This document shows positions 60,551 to 64,000 of a stretch of DNA of 64,000 bases, one piece after another. Made by a program: the position numbers and the translations under genes. The notes beneath the pieces are model-generated. The model ran no database searches and had not been told where the DNA came from. It saw only the letters and a program-made list of their open reading frames with translations. Source of the stretch: Hermodice carunculata (lineage: Eukaryota > Annelida > Polychaeta > Eunicida > Amphinomidae); assembly GCA_964020975.1 (NCBI GenBank), contig OZ026620.1, forward strand, positions 72,356,600 to 72,420,599. The letters are read 5' to 3'. The stretch's first letter is position 1. Each line of letters begins with the position of its first letter.

Positions 60551-60556
60551 TTTCAG

Positions 60557-60717
60557 ATTTGACGAATGGGACAACAAGTTTTACAAAATCAGTGACGCAG
60601 AAGCTGCCCATATGGATCCCCAGCAACGCTGGGTGCTCGACTGCGTTTACAAGGCTTTGGAACAAGCCGGCATTCCACTCTCCACAATCAACGGGACGGA
60701 TGCAGGTGTATTCATTG
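60557..60717 (+). CDS. Type I polyketide synthase B, second coding exon
   Basis: Acceptor ATTTTCAG ends at 60556; donor GTATGT begins at 60718. The first base completes the Lys codon split at 43603, and the frame then reads FDEWDNKFYKISDAEAAHMD, continuing PQQRWVLDC and YKALEQAGIP to GVFIG. These are KS residues about 75-129, including the conserved MDPQQR (94-99), ALEQAGI and GVFIG motifs. The splice phase fits exon 1 exactly, so the 16,953-bp intron is well supported. The exon ends one base into a Gly codon, where the KS would continue toward its active-site Cys. That later exon was not found before 64000. Confidence 0.93.
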
Positions 60718-60719
60718 GT

Positions 60720-63700
60720 ATGTTCCTCTCCATTCTTTCAAATGGTGTTTATGACAAGTTTATTGGCACAGAAGTGATTGATCAATACTCCGACGTTTGG
60801 CATATTTTGAAGTTGGGTGGAACCCGTGAGACAGGGTCATAGACAGTAGTTTTCCTTGGCCTTGAGCTCACTGACCCTGCTCTGTGTGTCATCAGAAATG
60901 GTTGGATCTTCTACACCCTTGTCTCTCAGTCATACCTACGCGGCCCGGGAACCAGGGCCTCATGGCAAGGTTGCTTTCTTTTACACATACCGAAGATACT
61001 CAACACAATGATCTGTACTATAATGGAAAAAGTTATACTCATTGATACTCTGCTTTCTCTAAATATATCACACACTATACGTCAGAGAATATTCCGAAAT
61101 TTGTACTGTTGACAAATGTAACGTTTTAAGTTACTGATCATGAGGAAAACAACTTGAAACATCATTGTTCCCACTTACTTAGTTTTTATAAAATAACACC
61201 GAGTTCGTTTAACAACTGGAAATGAACACTTGTATCCCCTATGACCATGGGTTTTATTGGCTTAGCAGGAATCGTCCTGACCTCACTCTTCTTTTCTTGG
61301 TAATTTCATGTTTATTTTGTTAAATGTATCCGTCACTTCTTTTCTATCAACATTGTATTTTGCGTATATAAAAAAAATATCGAATAATATTGGCTTAAAT
61401 CTTAGTCTGAGCCAGGTATCATCATGAAGCATGCGTCTGTACCCACAGTTACAGTAACATGGTAACAAAGTACAGACCCACATGGGTCTTTCTTCCCAGT
61501 TGGACAATTCATTCAAATAGAACTGAGTTGCTAAATAGAAATAACCTGAGTCTTTCCATCAGTCTCTGCGAAACGCATGTATTGGTTTGTGTTTTTTTAA
61601 TGAAACAGATAATCTGCATATTCATCTTCTAAATATGAGCCCTTTGATGCTATCTGGATCAAAAGTACCTCCTGTCACGATCAACTGGTGCTGTTCTTAT
61701 CATATCCACCACAGTTTACAATACAACTGTGGCGTATTCACCTCCTAGTGTTTTTAACGACAGTAAGTCACATGTGTGCAGGTCATGAATTGACGAAACA
61801 AAATTTCTTTCTATTTTATCTGCGCCAAATATGCATGTGCAATTTGGGAGTTTTATCAAACAATTTTTACTTTTTGTACACAGCTTCTGCGAAGTGAAGG
61901 TCATTTTCCCTCACCCTTAAGGATGCATTTGATATTTAAAAAGCCTATACATTTCCTTCTTAAATTTCCCCTGTTCAGGGGGGTAATAATACAATTTTTA
62001 GCTACATTTGTGTGAAATACATGAGTTGTTTTACAAAACACGGACCTGAAAAATCCTGTTCTGATTCAAATGCAATTTAAAATTTTCGGCAGAACTTTTT
62101 TTATTGCACTCTAAATACTATATCCGACCACAGACAAGCAACGTATTCTGACGTCACAAATCGGGATCTACAATATATTGCGTATGAATACATAATGCAT
62201 ACTTCAAGAACCAGTCCACAGTCCTTATGCTTATGATAGACAAATCCCTCTGGCTCTCAACAAAATACAGAATGCTGGACTTTCAATTAGATTACGTCCA
62301 CAGTAGCTTGTTGAATATATGCTTACTTTAAATTGACTCTTACCTAAGACTTGACGTACTAATTCTTAAGTGCTACCTTATACTTATGATCTTGACTAAG
62401 AACACTAGGCAGCTTCGAGTATTCCAATGTGCTTTGGCAACACGGAGCTTTTGAGATGGGTTCACGTCATGGACAACAATATGAATTCGATTTAAGCCCG
62501 TCGCTTGCGGTGATATTTCCACATACCACATCGTATGGTAGGTGCGTTGTTGGACATTGTCGGTATCTCGCAAGGGTTGGGGTGGGGGTTAATACCTATG
62601 GTGATAAATGAATAGGAACCCATGGGAATGACTTCTTATTTTGCACCCTGTGTAGAATCGTCACCAATGTCATGCACGCAACCTCGAATATTGACTTTCT
62701 TTTAAATGGTGAAGAGATTTGGCTGATTTAAAACAAAACAATAGCAACTTTTACTGGATTTATCTCTTTGAAAGAAATATAGTGAATTTGTTACATTGTA
62801 AAATTTTCGTCGTTTTTGAAACCGTTGTAAAATTTTTGCTGCCTAGTATTTGGAAAAATGAGCATGTTAAATGTAATGATCAAAGCATTCAGGGAATCTA
62901 CTCACCGTGTCTAGGCCAAGACACAGCTTGGTTGGGTTGTTTAAACGGCGTGGGGTGGGGTATGAACATGTTACACGTAGAACCCTACCATTACCTACGA
63001 TATCACCCGACGCGGCTGTGATGGGTAGAAGTTGCACCGTGTAAAACGGGATTAACCCTTTCACTGCAAGTTTTGGCCTGGGTCAATAGCTCTTTGCGCG
63101 TATTGCGCCCAAAGCGCTCGAAAAAACCTGTAAACTCTGACCATGATATACCCTGGAACTCTAGTCACGCTGGTGCTTGAATGAAGGATATTTTCATAAT
63201 GACTGTAGAACCCTTATTATCATTCAGAGCAGTTCATTTTAAGTAGTTCAACTTTGGACGCAGTTGGGATTGAAAGTAAAAGGATCGTTCTTTAGATACG
63301 TCTGGTCATTCCGATTGAGCTCAGTGGCATCTGTTCTTTCAGAGAGGCGTTTTATATTTCCCGGGTGAGACAAACGTAAACTACACAGAAGCAGCTTATT
63401 GGCAATGTTAATAAACCGTGTTCATATGAACCACTGTTAATTGCACACCTGCTGTGCCTGCCCAGGTTGTTAGACACACAACTATGCCTTTACCATGATG
63501 AGGGCACATGAAGGAGGAATGTTACCGAACCACAACGGAAAAATGTTTTCTGTGAAAAATTGATAATTTCTGTATGTCAAGCGTCCAGTATGTTTTGAAA
63601 ATGATTGAATAACTTCTCTTAGGCCAGCACTATTTTATTACGTGGTTTACAAATTAAAAAAAAACAAAAAACAAAAAAAAAAAAACAAAAAAAAACAAAA

Positions 63701-64000
63701 ACAAAAAAAAAACAAAAAAAAAAAAAAAACCCCAAACAAACAAACAAACAAACAAACAAACAAACAAACAAACCGGGGGAGGTGGAAGTAAAATAAAAAC
63801 ATGGTAACTAATGGTAAAAATAGCAAAAATAAGTAAAATTGGTTTACGATTTCCTTCTCAACATCAAGGAGGGGGGGGGGGAGAGTCCTACATTGCAATA
63901 AAGTATATGTGTACATTCTCTCTGGTGTTTGTGTTGCTTTACATTCCACCTCTATTCAAGTCAGTATTCATGTAGCTTCCCTCCTCTTTAGTGCTCTTCC
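60720..64000. other. PKS B intron 2 (no exon found) with A-rich repeat
   Basis: No sequence matching the next KS segment (the DTACSSS active-site region) was found. Near 62590-62710 a short plus-strand stretch (IGTHGNDFL) faintly resembles a LINE endonuclease. 63654-63774 is an A-rich tract ending in (CAAA)n; 63869-63880 is a G run. Confidence 0.45.

Noticed and set aside
62590-62720. LINE endonuclease fragment (IGTHGNDFL)
   Set aside because: Only about ten residues resemble the domain.
60718-64000. Third PKS exon
   Set aside because: No segment resembling the KS active-site region (DTACSSS) found in any frame.

Overview
The window is animal nuclear DNA: long AT-rich non-coding stretches, many microsatellites, GT-AG introns, and a dense layer of decayed non-LTR retrotransposons (CR1-like, L1/Tx1-like and other LINEs) plus tRNA-derived SINEs, Tc1 and pogo/Tigger relics. 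The mix of multi-exon animal type I polyketide synthase (PKS) genes, a Penelope-like element with an N-terminal GIY-YIG domain and these LINEs suggests a marine invertebrate (lophotrochozoan or non-vertebrate deuterostome). The sequence alone does not fix the species.

Host genes. Two paralogous type I PKS genes lie head to head. Gene A runs on the minus strand: its first coding exon is 10146-10369 and its second exon is probably left of the window. Gene B runs on the plus strand, with coding exon 1 at 43380-43603, a 16,953-bp intron, and exon 2 at 60557-60717. Both first exons encode the N-terminus of a ketosynthase domain, both sit 14 nt downstream of a 3' splice site (so each has an upstream 5'UTR exon), and homology continues into the flanking introns. 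The pair therefore looks like an inverted gene duplication. A twofold-duplicated non-coding block (29380-29960 and 35092-36060), one copy with a TATA-like box and both with a splice-donor-like end, is a speculative source of leader exons for gene B.

Mobile elements. The best preserved item is a Penelope-like element of the Naiad type (about 10985-15345). It has one open 963-codon frame with a GIY-YIG nuclease fused in front of the reverse transcriptase, and it is flanked on both sides by (AT)n. Its last 154 bp recur at 32989-33142 inside an old minus-strand LINE, which looks like a 5'-truncated daughter insertion and defines the element's 3' end. Its 3' non-coding part holds a 230-bp tandem repeat and a 64-nt segment whose complementary blocks all cross (a candidate pseudoknotted RNA).

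Layout: 1-2600 unassigned with small tandem repeats; 2624-2760 SINE; 3280-8280 four LINE fragments in alternating orientation, one with a perfect 37-bp palindrome at a deletion point; 8281-10369 start of PKS A; 10776-15418 Naiad and its AT flanks; 16300-19480 three LINE pieces; 22120-27040 SINE and an L1/Tx1-like LINE; 27440-31620 tandem duplications and a pogo end; 32230-34720 old LINE; 35092-42970 duplicated blocks, hairpins and microsatellites; 43380-60717 PKS B with its intron full of Tc1, LINE and hAT relics; 60718-64000 intron sequence without a recognisable exon.
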